Assembly (NCBI GenBank): GCA_030765055.1
Contig: JAUKNK010000323.1
Span: 521,001 to 585,000, forward strand
Reading direction: 5' to 3'
From: Mantis religiosa
Taxonomy: Eukaryota; Arthropoda; Insecta; Mantodea; Mantidae
DNA: 64,000 nt
Below are positions 22,531 through 34,908 of the stretch, one piece after another (position 1 is the stretch's first letter; each line of letters opens with the position of its first letter). The notes beneath the pieces were generated by a model that was not told the origin of the DNA, searched no databases, and worked only from the letters and a program-made list of their open reading frames with translations. The position numbers were made by a program, and so were the translations under genes.

Positions 22531-25014
22531 AAAGTGTGCAGATATGAGGAATAAGTATTTAATAAACACTTTAGCTCTAAGTGGCAGAATAAGCTGAGTA
22601 TTAAATGCGATGTTGATTTTCAGCCCAGGATGTTGCCCATTACTGCCAACTGAAGTAGTTTTATTTCAAGCAGAAGAGAGCAGGGATAACTTTGTAAATT
22701 GAATGGGACTGTCACTAATAGGAGAGATTACTAATGGAGATTACGGTTTTGAACTCAAATGCATATGATCTGCAGGGTGAAAGTCTAATTCAACAAGTGC
22801 TGGTATTTGCGTCAACATGAAGTTTCTAACATAATTAAGTTTGATGTAATTGATTGTGCAAGAGTCTGTTCCTTAGTTTATTTTCTCATATTTCCTTTTA
22901 CATCAACAAATGGAAGTACAAAATAAATATTACAATTATAAAATCCATACTGAAATATGCCATACATTCTCAAATCCTGAAAATCCTATCATGTTGCCCA
23001 CCACTGAATGGTAATTCGGTCCCCATACACCTAACCCTAGGTTTTAAGTTTGATGTATAATGACACTAGCTGTAAAACATGGGATATACTAAATATTTAA
23101 ACCTTGATGTGCATGGTGAACGAAAAGTTTGTTATTTGGGCTACTTCATGGATGGACATAGATTTTAAACCAGTTTGTATAACTCTGTATTGCGAATGTG
23201 ATAAAAAATTATCTCCTGAATTTAATGAGATCTATGAAAAATTATAGACCTTGAGGAACTTCTAAGTTGTCGTTCAATATGGAAATTGATTTAGACATAT
23301 CAGTTAATGTATGCGTTACACAGCGACATAACATGTAATTTACTCTTTACTTTAACCCTCCAATGTGCGTGCCAATAGCTGAGCTGTATGTTGACTTATT
23401 GGGACATCTAAGCTGTTCAGTTACAGTTTACCTCAACGCTGTGTTTCGGCAACCACCCTGATAGTAAAATTATTTTGAAAAAGTCACCAGTGATTTTCAA
23501 AATTAACTTTAGATTAAACTTTCCACTTAGTTTAAGCTGAGTGTTTACTGCCCATGACAACAAAATTAACTCAGCTCAATAGAGGTATACAATAGACATT
23601 TCAATCGTTCACAACTTCACATGTGTGATTTCGCTTTCGTATTTCCATGTAAATAACTCCATACATATTCCAATACATCTCAACGTGAGTATCCTCTTAT
23701 TCAGTATCTATATCCAAGATTGATTCCCGGAAAATTTTACTCTTGATCATGAAAGGTTATGTAAACAAAGAAGATATCATTGGTTATAAAACAGCAGTCA
23801 GTCAATGAAATTAATCTATTATGATGTATTTATTACCTTTGTTGTTGAGAAGAAACCCCCATCGCTTCTACAACACGGTGTACAGAATATCAACGAACTC
23901 ACTGAATGGAGACCAACACAATAAGGACATTGTATTATTCTCCAAGTAGCATATTACCGATAATATGTAGCCGATTCGATGAAGCCCCTAATTTCGGGAT
24001 ATCACCTTCTCCTTTCTTTCCCTACTTTCTCCATACAGTATTTGAACAAGATATCCGTAGCTTAGATCCTCGGGGATGAGTGAGAACATCAGGCAGCAGG
24101 ATAGAATTCCCATGTTGCAAATGCGAGATCATATGGGCACTTTTCAACGGCTTATCTTTGAATAGGTGTAGTGTGAGAGCCCTTATGCTTATGAAATATT
24201 ACCTATAACATAATTTTGGGCAGTTAGTAACCGAACGGGAGGTTATACTTTCACTGATAGTGTGAAGGAAAGCATTTTCCTTTTAAACTATGAATTAACA
24301 GGTTAGTCAGTGTGCTTAAACAGCACAAACTATGCAGTCAAAATATAAGGACAACTAAATTGTTAGTTACTTTTTACCACCATATGAGCAAGTTAAAGAG
24401 TCCATTACTTTGAAATGTTACATTTCAAACTTTCAGCTTCTTACGAAAACAAAACGTGTGACTCTATCGTGAGTGCCGCGCCGGGCAGTCAAAACCATTA
24501 ACGGATAAGACGAGATATGGCTAAACTTAAACAACGCAAACGACTATCGCCATATAACTTGAATCTTCTGGATACTTCCTCTATTCGCCTTGGACGTGGG
24601 TGTTTATGTGTAAATAGTACAGAAAATAAACAATACTCAAAGGAAACCAATAAAAAGATAAAATAAGGAAAATGAAATAAATCGTTTTGGAACCGCCCAG
24701 CGTGTCTGTAAGTAAGAAATCTGTCACGGCAAGGAAGTGAGCACGGGGGTCTGATGCGTGTGGGGCAATGAGAGAGCATAACTTCGTGCTACTGAGAGCG
24801 TCTCTGTTCTCCAAAGGAGTGCATGACGCCTTTGGTGACGTGCTGTGAGTGCTGTTGCTGCAAGGGATTAGACACCTCTTGTATTCCACTACCCAGGGGA
24901 TGATACCTTTAGGAAGAAGTGTCTGCGTCGGGCCTATTTTGTCCCCCTCCCGATGCGTCGCTAAATAGAGCCATGTTAATATGAAGAAAGTGAAATGGCA
25001 ATGGCAATGGCAAT
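22531..25014. other. Unassigned DNA
   Basis: Mostly AT-rich with no recognised gene. Overlapping minus-strand frames at 24498-24889 sit in a slightly GC-richer patch but match no family. A short AATGGC repeat occurs at about 24994-25015. Confidence 0.4.
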
Positions 25015-25272
25015 GGAAGTACCTAAATGAAATGTGTAATTTTGACGCCAGCTTTTACTAAATGCAGCACCACAAGCGGTGGCATTGATGTTGTATTGGT
25101 TGAATATTAAGTACCGGTGAAGTGACATGGCGGTTGAAACCAGATATCCCGGAGAACACTATTCCCAGCGCCGTGTTTCCACCACAAATTTCACTTTGCG
25201 GACGCCTGGGATCGAACCCGGGCCGCCTTGGTGAGAGTCGAGTGGTTTAATCACTCAGACATGGCGCAGCCA
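25015..25272 (-). mobile_element. tRNA-derived SINE (family E), near full length
   Basis: On the minus strand it starts TGGCTGCGCCATGTCTGAGT, continues GATTAAACCACTCGACTCTC and reaches a perfect B-box, GGGTTCGATCCC, in a tRNA-Ser/Leu-like head. The body follows (GGTGGAAACACGGCGCTGGG) and it ends ACACATTTCATTT. The 3' end recurs as the truncated copy at 5818-5885. A true tRNA gene is unlikely because the head lacks pairing for a clean cloverleaf and continues directly into the body. Confidence 0.78.
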
Positions 25273-25804
25273 AAAATGCAAGCAGGTAACATAAGTAATG
25301 ATAATGACATATATTTAATCAGAGATACACTGAACCAGGCTATTAAAACTGATCGGAAGGACAGTGTAAAGGCTGGACTAAGTATACATGGTTAATCCAC
25401 TGTGGTTTACTGATAGAGGAACTATTGTGAGACAATGTGCGCCCACATGTATACATGAAATGTTATTGTCTGCAAATTGTTGGTCTAGAATTCAGTGGAA
25501 ATAATCTAAATCCGGAAGTAGTAGAGATACGTATCACACCTGCGCTTCACTTAAATAAAACATATTCACAGATATCAAAGCTACATTCAGAGGCAAGATT
25601 TTGTGGTGACAATTATTTATAAAATTTCCATTATTAATTTTAGTTTATGGCATTCTGTGAATTTCATACCATAAATTCGCATTTATTTCGCGCAAATTTT
25701 CGGGCAGAATTAATTACTACTGACATGGCTGAAATGAAAAGTAACAGGTAACTAGGGTACCACAACTGTTAAAACCCATTTTTTCCAAGTTAATATATAT
25801 TTTT
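25273..25804. other. Unassigned DNA
   Basis: The 61-codon frame at 25437-25622 has no motif; nothing else was seen. Confidence 0.4.
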
Positions 25805-26580
25805 TTAAATCATCAGATAGTAGCTAACATGAATAAAATCAAATATAACACATAAGACATCGCCAAACTGCAGAATACAGCAGGTTGTGATATTTTCGCT
25901 CTTCATACTTGTTCTTTTGTCTGTCACAATTAAGCTATATATAGCGGAAAATCTCTCGCTGTCAACGTCACCGGCAACCAAAGACATTGAAAGGACTTTT
26001 TACAGAAGTTGCGGTAGGAATCAGCTTTTGCCTTCAATGCCAGGAGTTCTGTTACTACATCCAATCTGTTATCGTTACCATGGCTTTGCTGTTCAACAAT
26101 GTCACAAAGCTCTTTGTAACAAAGAAGCAAATCATAATCACAATATCACTGGTTTTAAATACATTTAGTTGTTTAAATTCTGTCATTATATGATTCAAAT
26201 CACCTATCTTGATTTAGTAACTAGCTTAGAAGGTTCAAGCAAATGATCTAAAGCTTTCATGGTTATTACATCACCAGTTCTTTTGTCATAATGGAGTTCA
26301 ATTTAAACAAAGTCATACGGCAGCAAACTTTTAGATTAACTTGTAATGCTTCTCTTACACTGGGATCTATGATATGATCTACAAATGCACTTACTCTGTT
26401 TCCAAATTGACCACTCTCTAATATTTCAGATTTGGCTCTCAGAGAGTTAATTCGGGGGGAAAAAACAAGATGAGCCACAGGTTTTTGTTTAGATTGAAAT
26501 TCTAATATTGGATCTGTTATCAATTTGCATTTTTCAGAAACAAATGTTACCTATACCTTTGCCATATTGCAGCACTAGGC
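25805..26580 (-). pseudogene. hAT-like transposase C-terminal fragment
   Basis: The frame 25805-25987 contains VDSERFSAIYSLIVTDKRTS followed by MKSENI, resembling the dimerisation region of hAT transposases (VTSxDSERxFS, then L/I xD R xS, then ENL). The preceding residues, including CLWLPVT, are in a neighbouring frame at 25930-26130, so there is a frame change near 25960. An upstream frame, 26266-26523, may be a more N-terminal part of the same protein but shows no diagnostic motif. Its CGGBP1-like wording suggests the same broad hAT group as the remnant at 61.6-62.3 kb. Ends and inverted repeats were not found. Confidence 0.5.
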
Positions 26581-27946
26581 ATTGCAAAAATAATCATTTA
26601 ACAAGTTTTGCACAGGAAATGAAAGCTTTTCCTTTTTAGAAAATAAGTTGACAGCTTCATCAAAATAGCTGGCAATGTTAAGTTAAACCAGGTAGACCAG
26701 CGTGTCAGTATAGGCAAGGAACAGTTTAGCTTCTAAATCTGGGTGGCTTTCAGTGACGTATTGCTTTTATTCATTTTTTAACTTTCGGGCATTTCGGAAC
26801 ACATTCCTAAGTCCTGAGGGACAATATTTTAATGTTAGTGTAATGTCTGAGAGTAGCTTCCAGGAAGTTCAATCTTCTCAGTACCTTTAGTCAGCATAAT
26901 CGGATTTCTTTTGGTCTACACGGTGTGCTATCCAATAAGTAACATTTCTAGTTAGCAAACGACAAACAGTTCTCAGTATCACGGACCAGTCGGATGCTGT
27001 GGTGTCAGTTTATTGTTACGCCGCTTAGCTGTTATTTCAGTGCATATGATGATGTCACTGTATTGGCTTTGTTAAGTGTTAAATTTTATCTTGCTTTCGT
27101 AAAATTTGTAAACATTTTTATAACTTCTAGCTTCATGCCATGAAGACATGAATGTTAAAGTTATATTTCCGCAATTCGTAATAAATGCAAATTTTTATAT
27201 GCAGAATAAAAATAATAGAAATTTTCCCATTTATCACTAAAACAAATTTATTCTCGATAAAAAAAGGAAAAATTCGCGAAAATTCGTAAAAAACTTGAAA
27301 ACAAAAGCTCTTACCTCTGGCTACATTTAATCAGGTCTTATCTTCCTGCTGAAAAAATTCATATGTTAGCTTTATATTCTTTATACGAAATGGTACCTTT
27401 CAATTTTAAAAGATGTAAGTTGTGTCCTGTGGTGTATACAATCTACTCAGACTCATCAGCCGTGCCTCTTTTGACGCAGATATCCAAGCGATCCAATCTT
27501 TCAAATAACCTAAACGGAACAGCACATTCACATAGAATTCTTACTGCTGCAGGGAAGCCGGAGACAAGTAAGACGGTTCTGAATTCATTTTCGAAAGGGA
27601 AAAATCTTCTTTCAGGTATTAATGCTCAAAAAGAAACTTCTTTCAAAGAAACATAATGGTTAAATTTTGCGCGTTTTTATTAACCTTATAGCCAGGATCT
27701 GAGTGAAAAATGTTGAAGGTTGATTAGCTTTCTCCTTGTTACCTAGGTGGCGCTTGAATGTGTCTGTAAGACACATATATGTGTATGTGGCGTTATTAAA
27801 AAATTATTGGCAACCTTTGGCGCTATCAGCGGTAAACCATGTAATCTGATAACGTTTGTTAGCGGGGAGTTTTAAGAAAATAATGTTATTTAATTAGACG
27901 CTTTTAGTAAGTTTAAGTGTAGGCTGTTATCTTTAGTTCTCTTAAT
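26581..27946. other. Unassigned AT-rich DNA
   Basis: The 97-codon plus-strand frame at 27363-27656 matches nothing recognised. The last 200 bases may be the 5' untranslated part of the mariner element that follows. Confidence 0.4.
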
Positions 27947-28973
27947 ATGTTTAATAAATACGAACAAAGATGTTTCATTGAAATTCCAGTTGCAAGAGAT
28001 ATCAATGCTCGACAATGCCATACAGAATTATTAGAAGCTTATGTTAGACCGACTTTACCATATAGTACCGTGGCTAGGTCTGCGACTGCATTTCGTAGAG
28101 GAAGGGAAGTCGTTCATCAAAAACGTGAAGCAGGCAGACCGCAAATGGGCAAATGATGATGTTTGTGTGAATGCTGTTAGAGCACTGCTGGAAGAACATT
28201 GTTGTTGGCCTTGTCGGACTTGTGTTGAATTAGCAAGGGAATTTGAAGTTGCTCCTGATACCATTCTCCATATACTTAATAAGATGTTAAATATGAGAAA
28301 ACCTGCGTTCGATTAGATCCACAAAATCTTACACAGGAACCAATATGGCAGATGATGGAGGCAGCGAGATTACACTTAGAACGCTATGAACGTGAAGGCG
28401 AGAGTGTTCTTGGACATATCATAACATTATTTGTAAGTTAGGTTCGATGCTACCTCCAAAATCAAAGAAACAATTAAATGAGTAGCGGCACATTGATTCT
28501 CCATGGCCTAAAGAGTATCGACAGGAACAGGATACGCTTAAAGTCATGTTCATTGTTGCTTATGACTTTCACGGTGTTCTTATCACTCATTCAATTCCTC
28601 AAGTAAATCGTGTGGATGGTGCTTACAGTCATTTCGTGGAACATCATTTACGACCAGCTGTGCGTCGTAAACGTCCAGACCTGAATTCTCATCCATTATG
28701 TTACATTATGGTGTTCGCAATCACACGTCTGCCCTGTTGTTAATTTTCTTCGCAGATGAAGTTGGGAAATTCCGCAGCATGCTCCATACTTCCCAGATAT
28801 GAGTCCATGTGACTTCGAGCTTTTTGCGAAAATGAAATTACCACTTAGAGGATTACGCTTAGCACCAGTAGACCAGTTTATTCGAATATTAAGACAACAA
28901 GATGCTGTGGCATCCGTCGGCTTCCTGATGTGTGGAGGCGAGTTCATGTTGAAGGAGATTATTTCTAACTGAC
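27947..28973 (+). pseudogene. mariner-family transposase pseudogene (copy M1)
   Basis: It starts MFNKYEQRCFIEIPVARDIN with ARQCHTELLEAY following, a typical mariner N-terminus, then an HTH region around LAREFEVAPDTILHILNKML and NMRKPAF. WQMMEAARLHLERYEREGES precedes the catalytic core. Later blocks are MFIVAYDFHGVLITHSIP, HHLRPAVRRKRPDL and, in another frame, HAPYFPDMSPCDFELFAKMK with the third catalytic Asp. The first acidic motif is scrambled near 28430, and the second reads LHYGVRNHTSA where the family has LHD. At least three frame changes and several stops occur over about 1 kb. Inverted repeats were not identified. It is certainly inactive. Confidence 0.83.
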
Positions 28974-29924
28974 TGCTCCAAAAATGTTTTACTTGTTGTT
29001 TTTTAAAATGTTGTCACACATTACTGAATGACCTAAGTATATGGAATCAGAGTTAAACGTTTTGACCGCCTTAGAAAAACTAAAAACTACAACTTTAGGA
29101 CCATCCTATAGAAATTAATTCATTAACTTATTTATGCCTTACTTACTAAAATACTTGGAAGAATCTCGAAGAATCTTATATAAGAACTTGGAATTACCTA
29201 AATTACTGGTATTACAAACAAATTATGTGAAAATCCAATTTTATGTGTGTTAGATCATATTGTGGATAAAATTATATATTTTCACTGTAATTTCAGGGTT
29301 TCTGGCTAACCACAGAACATCGCTATTATTTGTGTTTCTTTTCCTTTGATTCCTTCTCTATGTGACTTTTTCAGTGTATACTAAATGCTCGCACATCTTT
29401 AAGGAAACGGGAGGAGTGGCTTCGATTTTAAAGAAAGTGAGACAGAGAGAGGTGAGAACTGAAACATAAAAAGAAATTCGCTGAAGGTCGGAGCTTTCAC
29501 GAAATAACGTGTATTGGATTGGTTCAAGGAAGTATATAGCTGTAGCCATTACATTTTATTTCAAAAGCAAGAGAAAAGGAGGTGGAGAGCGGAAACTTTA
29601 CATTCTCTACACATCTCACGCTGATACTTATTCAACTCAATATATAAGTAAAACAATAATGGCAAAATTCACAAATGTTAAAGAGTGTTTTTTGGGCCAC
29701 CTGCACTCCATAACGTTTCTCATGGGTGCCTTTGTCCCACTACATACCGGATAAGCCAATTTCCATTAACTGATCATATAGTGGTCCAACAAATGACAGC
29801 CAGGACTTAAAGAACAGTAAGTCCCTATCAAGGCAGCAACTTATGTCTGCATGAGATCTCCCAGTGGTTTTTACCGTGAAAAGTACAAGTTAGAGAATCT
29901 AGTGTCGTGCTGACATTTTGCAAT
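28974..29924. other. Unassigned AT-rich DNA
   Basis: The frames at 29358-29549 and 29509-29754 match no family, and no repeats were recognised. Confidence 0.4.
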
Positions 29925-30130
29925 AGTAGTTCAGTGGCTAAGAGCAACTGGACGGAATCAGGGAGATCCGTGGTTGAAACCCTGGCTATGTCATTGAATT
30001 TTCAGTGTGACTCTCTTTCCAAACCTTGTTCTGCACAAGTTAGTCTGGCCTAGTTAATTTCCACTTCATGGTCTCTTTACAACTAGCAGCACAAAGGGTA
30101 TCAAAATCACAACTTTCGATGTTATCTCAA
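29925..30130 (+). mobile_element. tRNA-derived SINE (family C)
   Basis: TAGTTCAGTGGCTAAGAGC (A-box region) and GATCCGTGGTTGAAACCCTG (B-box region) form the head, followed by GCTATGTCATTGAATTTTCA. The latter string is shared with the minus-strand head at 34822-34908. The 3' boundary is approximate. Confidence 0.65.
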
Positions 30131-30183
30131 GATCCTGTTTTATAATCAACCCTATAAAGCCTTTTGAGACGAGTGAGTCAAGC

Positions 30184-30451
30184 CCGCCTTGGTAGCGCGG
30201 TGGTAGCCTGTCTGCCTCACGTTCAAGAGGTCTCGAGTTCGAATCTCGGTCAGGGAAAGTTACCTGGATAAGGTTTTATCCAGGGTTCTCCCTTATCCCA
30301 AAAGACGAATGTCGGGTAACTCTAAGCTCAATCGACCCTGGACACATTTGAGCATCATTTCACCCATTTCAGTCACCGTCCGATATGACTTAACCTTGGA
30401 GGACGTAAATTACAACCAAAAAAATAAAAAATAAAAAATAAAAATAAAGAA
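30184..30451 (+). mobile_element. tRNA-derived SINE (family B), complete, with target duplication
   Basis: The head CCGCCTTGGTAGCGCGGTGG contains an A-box-like element, and GAGTTCGAATCTCG is a B-box. The body (TACCTGGATAAGGTTTTATC, then AAAGACGAATGTCGGGTAAC) ends GGAGGACGTAAATTACAACC plus an AAAAAT-type tail. It is flanked by CGAGTGAGTCAAGC at 30170-30183 and CGAATGAGTCAAGC at 30452-30465, a 14-bp target duplication with one mismatch, the mark of LINE-driven retroposition. Family B is the most frequent here: further copies lie at 45741, 61907 and 63701, with a fragment at 33197. Confidence 0.9.
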
Positions 30452-30465
30452 CGAATGAGTCAAGC

Positions 30466-30800
30466 AAGAACAACTAAAAGAGAATAGGACCTTTATAGCT
30501 CGACCATCTCTTGTTACTGCGAGAAGTCTAGCCCATTGATATTTTAGATAAGCTGTTCACTGAAATAGGATGGAACAAATTCCTGTCGTATGATATAATT
30601 ACGCAGAAGACATTATGAAGCCTCTGATTGGCTAAAGTTAGATTTGAATCCATACTTGCTGGATGAAACTACAAATTCTGTTCTATGTAATGAAGGCTGT
30701 AATGTTAGATGAGACACGAGAAGTATTGCAGCTTTATTTGCGGGTCTGTTTAATAATAATTATAAAATGTACTATTGCAAATGAAGGAAATGAAAAACCA
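30466..30800. other. Unassigned DNA
   Basis: Nothing was recognised between the SINE and the giant AAT microsatellite. Confidence 0.4.
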
Positions 30801-31928
<1,128 letters not shown>

Positions 31929-32023
31929 AATTCAAAGTTGTTACGTAATACGTAATTAAATAAATTCATATATTTTCCAATGAACAGAGTGGCTTACTAT
32001 TGTGACAGTCTGAGATTTTCGTT

Positions 32024-32024
<1 letters not shown>

Positions 32025-32072
<48 letters not shown>
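32025..32072. repeat. (CT)n microsatellite
   Basis: About 24 perfect CT dinucleotides. Confidence 0.97.
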
Positions 32073-32075
<3 letters not shown>

Positions 32076-32504
32076 TTTTTTATATTTCACCTATCATGCA
32101 ACAAAATGCCTTTTGTCTGATTTTTGACTTGCAGTTAAGTACACCGGTGTAAATATTCTTGGGTTTTCTAATGAGCGCTACAGATTAGTTGAAGGGCAAG
32201 TCTGTAATAGAAAAAGTGCTTATTCGGATTACGCATTAAGGTATTTGTTAGGCTTTCTAATCCCCTTCACTATTATACTTACCTAACTGATCATCACTTT
32301 GTAACTTCATATCACTGTAGAATGCTTCCCTCAAAGAGTTTTAATTCATTACGTCTCAAAGGTTTTGTATATTAAAAGTTGGGTTCCAGATGAAGTAGTA
32401 TAGCATTTACAGCTGATAGCATTAATTTTTTACTTACGTAACTATTATAAACTTAACATGCATTATAGGAAGTTAACGCAGGTAAGCACTACATCCCGGC
32501 CATG
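32073..32504. other. Unassigned DNA
   Basis: No features were recognised. Confidence 0.4.
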
Positions 32505-33010
32505 TGCTCTCTTAACCCTCTACCTCATAAGGATATTCCTCGAAAAAGTCATAGAGAATTGCCGATCCAGGAGCTCCAGTAGAACGGAAGGCAGGGTCTG
32601 TAACGTTTCCAGATTGAAGGTGCGCCGTGGCGTGTAGTGCAACAGGGTCACTTTCCACACTTGAAGTTTTCACATTACCCTGGGAGGTACAGAAACCTGA
32701 GTTTATACCGAGGGACGAAGGTTTACATAGAGTATTTATTTCCCTACAATGTAACTCTATAAGAGACCTGTCAACCCTGGACAAACCTGACGACAAATAT
32801 AAAAGGATAAAGCATGGATAGAAATGAAGAAATATAGTGAAATGGAAGGAGAGGGAATTATGCAAGATGTAACAAACGTTCCCAGGATTGGGTTAGCTAT
32901 ACGGGGAAACCCCTGAAAGAACCTATAAATCAGGAAGGTTGGTGACGAGATTCGAAACAATGAGTTCCCAAATGCGGGCCACAAATTTTACCACTGAGCA
33001 TCCCTGCTCA
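32505..33010 (-). mobile_element. tRNA-derived SINE (family A), minus-strand copy
   Basis: Reading from 33010 down, GGGATGCTCAGTGGTAAAAT then TGTGGCCCGCATTTGGGAAC and TGTTTCGAATCTCG make a tRNA-like head closely similar to that at 7801. The next segment contains ACATCTTGCATAATTCCCTC and TCCATTTCACTATATTTCTT, like the pyrimidine-rich stretch after the 7801 head. The distal part (32505-32820) differs from the 7801 body and may be a separate sequence, so the left limit is uncertain. Overlapping frames of 75-117 codons are not considered genes. Confidence 0.6.
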
Positions 33011-33196
33011 AGCGTTCAACATATGGTAAATGTAACCTTAGTCGGGTAAAGTAAATATCGTTCAATGAGACAATACCTTTTACTTAAAACACTAAAACTT
33101 TCAACATGCAATAACGATAGTGTACTTACACATAATGAATATCCACAGCATACACGTTATTACTAAGAAAATCCTATGATTTGTTGCCTTCTTTTT

Positions 33197-33236
33197 GTTT
33201 TATTTACGTCCACCAAATTACGTCATATGGGACAAC
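33197..33236 (-). mobile_element. SINE family B 3'-end fragment
   Basis: TTTACGTCCACCAAATTACG and TCATATGGGAC match the conserved 3' end of family B (TTTACGTCC(G/T)CCAACGTTAA, TCATATCGGAC). Only about 40 bases remain. Confidence 0.65.
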
Positions 33237-34147
33237 GCTGCTCTCAACAGGAAAATGAATTTTTGCATACAACTCGTAATGCACACATGAGAATCACGTA
33301 ACATAAAATCATACACATATCGAATTCCTGTCAAAGTGGTTAATTGATATGTACACACAATAAATCAGCTGCATTGCTTTTAACGAGAATTCCTGCGAGT
33401 CAGTTTTCCTGGCTTCAATTCTTTTGTTCCATGTTCCAACATAATTAACCAGGGAATAAAGCAGCAGATTTTAGATATATTTGCCACAAAAAGGCTACAA
33501 ATCCACACATGGCTGTCACAATTGGCATATCACTCATATACAGCTTTTATTCTCATTAAAATTTCCCTGGGTGACTAATAAGAACTATATAATGAAACTT
33601 ACAGATGGTGTAAGCTGGCAATCCATAAATCATAAAAGGCCGTATTTCCAACATGATTGTATTTCCGTGCATTTAACTACACCAGGGCAAAGTACAAAGA
33701 AATCCTCCCTAAGATTTTCGTATATCATTTTACCAATTGAGGCTTGGCATTGAAATGGTAGCAAGTCAGTTGTTTTGCAGCTTTAACACTCCTAAATAAG
33801 AAGTTACATTTACAAAGGATTATAGGACCTCCATATTAACCTTGCAAACTATATTTAAAGCAAGCTATCACATTTTGTGTAAGAAACTTAATCATGGTTT
33901 ACAAAATTGCAGAACATTTTATATTTTACGGCGTGTTCATGTATTCCAACATAGACAGGAAGTCATTCATGTTATCATCTTGATACCGAAATTAAGGATT
34001 TCCATAAGTAAAGAATCATGATGGATTTCAAAGGAATGTTGGTTCTTTGTTACAACACGTGCAAGGGCAGTTGAGTCGAATAGCAGTTGTGGGTGAATAA
34101 GTTGTTTTAACAAAAGAAACGTAAGAAACAGTGTCCTTAGAAGATTT
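33237..34147. other. Unassigned DNA with one unrecognised frame
   Basis: The 90-codon frame at 33481-33753 (contains SWQSINHKRPYFQHDCI) matches no family recognised here; otherwise nothing was seen. Confidence 0.35.
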
Positions 34148-34441
34148 CTAAAGGATGGCATTTGACTTGTTGAATAGGGTATTCATTGAACCATTCATAA
34201 TGGCGACAAAATAGCTACAAAGAGAATATTTGTGTGAAAAGGGGGTTTCCAAAAAGTGAAAATCACATATAAAGCCACACGCGCAGCTGTGGACAACAGT
34301 CTTCGGCGTGGAGCCGATTAGAGCACTTCTTGGCTGGCAAGCCATTGAGACAGTCCGAGGCGTGAAGCCTGTTAGGGCAGTCCTCTTGTTCTGTCTTGGG
34401 CCAGGCATACCAGAAATGAGAGAATATATTTGTCGGTTCAT
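34148..34441 (-). other. 97-codon frame carrying a two-copy internal repeat
   Basis: The DNA at 34296-34334 and 34350-34389 forms two diverged direct copies of about 40 bases (ACAGTCTTCGGCGTGGAGCC against ACAGTCCGAGGCGTGAAGCC). In the minus frame they translate as ALTGFTPRTV and ALIGSTPKTV. Both the DNA and the peptide periodicity are visible, but no family is known and the frame may be fortuitous. Confidence 0.3.
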
Positions 34442-34821
34442 ATATACGTGAAGAACGAATAAAGTTTATCGAGTAATAAACATTTGCGTCAGTAACTCTA
34501 AACAGGGATATTGGTAACCCTTGGTCGGCAACTTCAATTTCGATGCTCTAAAAAAAATCAGTAAACAAATAAGTTTGAAACGGGCATTCCAGTGTCATTA
34601 TAATATCTTTCTCACACACATCCACGCTTACCCTGTGAGAAACCTCATTGTTTTACCCTGAGCCACACATTATAATAGCTTCAAAGTAGGATCAACGTGG
34701 AACCCTTGCCAAAATATACAATTTAGTTACAATCTATAACGTTGGGTCTTTGTCCAGTTTCTGGTAGCAAAGGAACTGCAGAAATGTTCTTGAACTTAGA
34801 ATAGATACAGTCAGACTGAAA

Positions 34822-34908
34822 AATTCAATGTCATGGCCGGGATTTGAACCATGATTCACCCGGTCTCCGTCCGGTCGCTCATACCCTTCGAGCTACGATG
34901 GCCAGCGT
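34822..34908 (-). mobile_element. tRNA-like SINE head (family C)
   Basis: On the minus strand, GGCCATCGTAGCTCGAAGGG (A-box) is followed by CATGGTTCAAATCCCGGCCA (B-box) and CATTGAATTTTT. The B-box is intact. The CATTGAATTTT join is shared with the 29925 copy. The head nearly completes a tRNA-length unit, but no clean acceptor stem was confirmed, so SINE is preferred over tRNA gene. Confidence 0.65.

Noticed and set aside
25199..25272. tRNA gene with intact B-box
   Set aside because: The head runs straight into a SINE body whose end recurs at 5818; no clean cloverleaf.
32512..32984. 117- and 75-codon minus-strand frames
   Set aside because: They overlap a SINE family A copy; no independent coding evidence.
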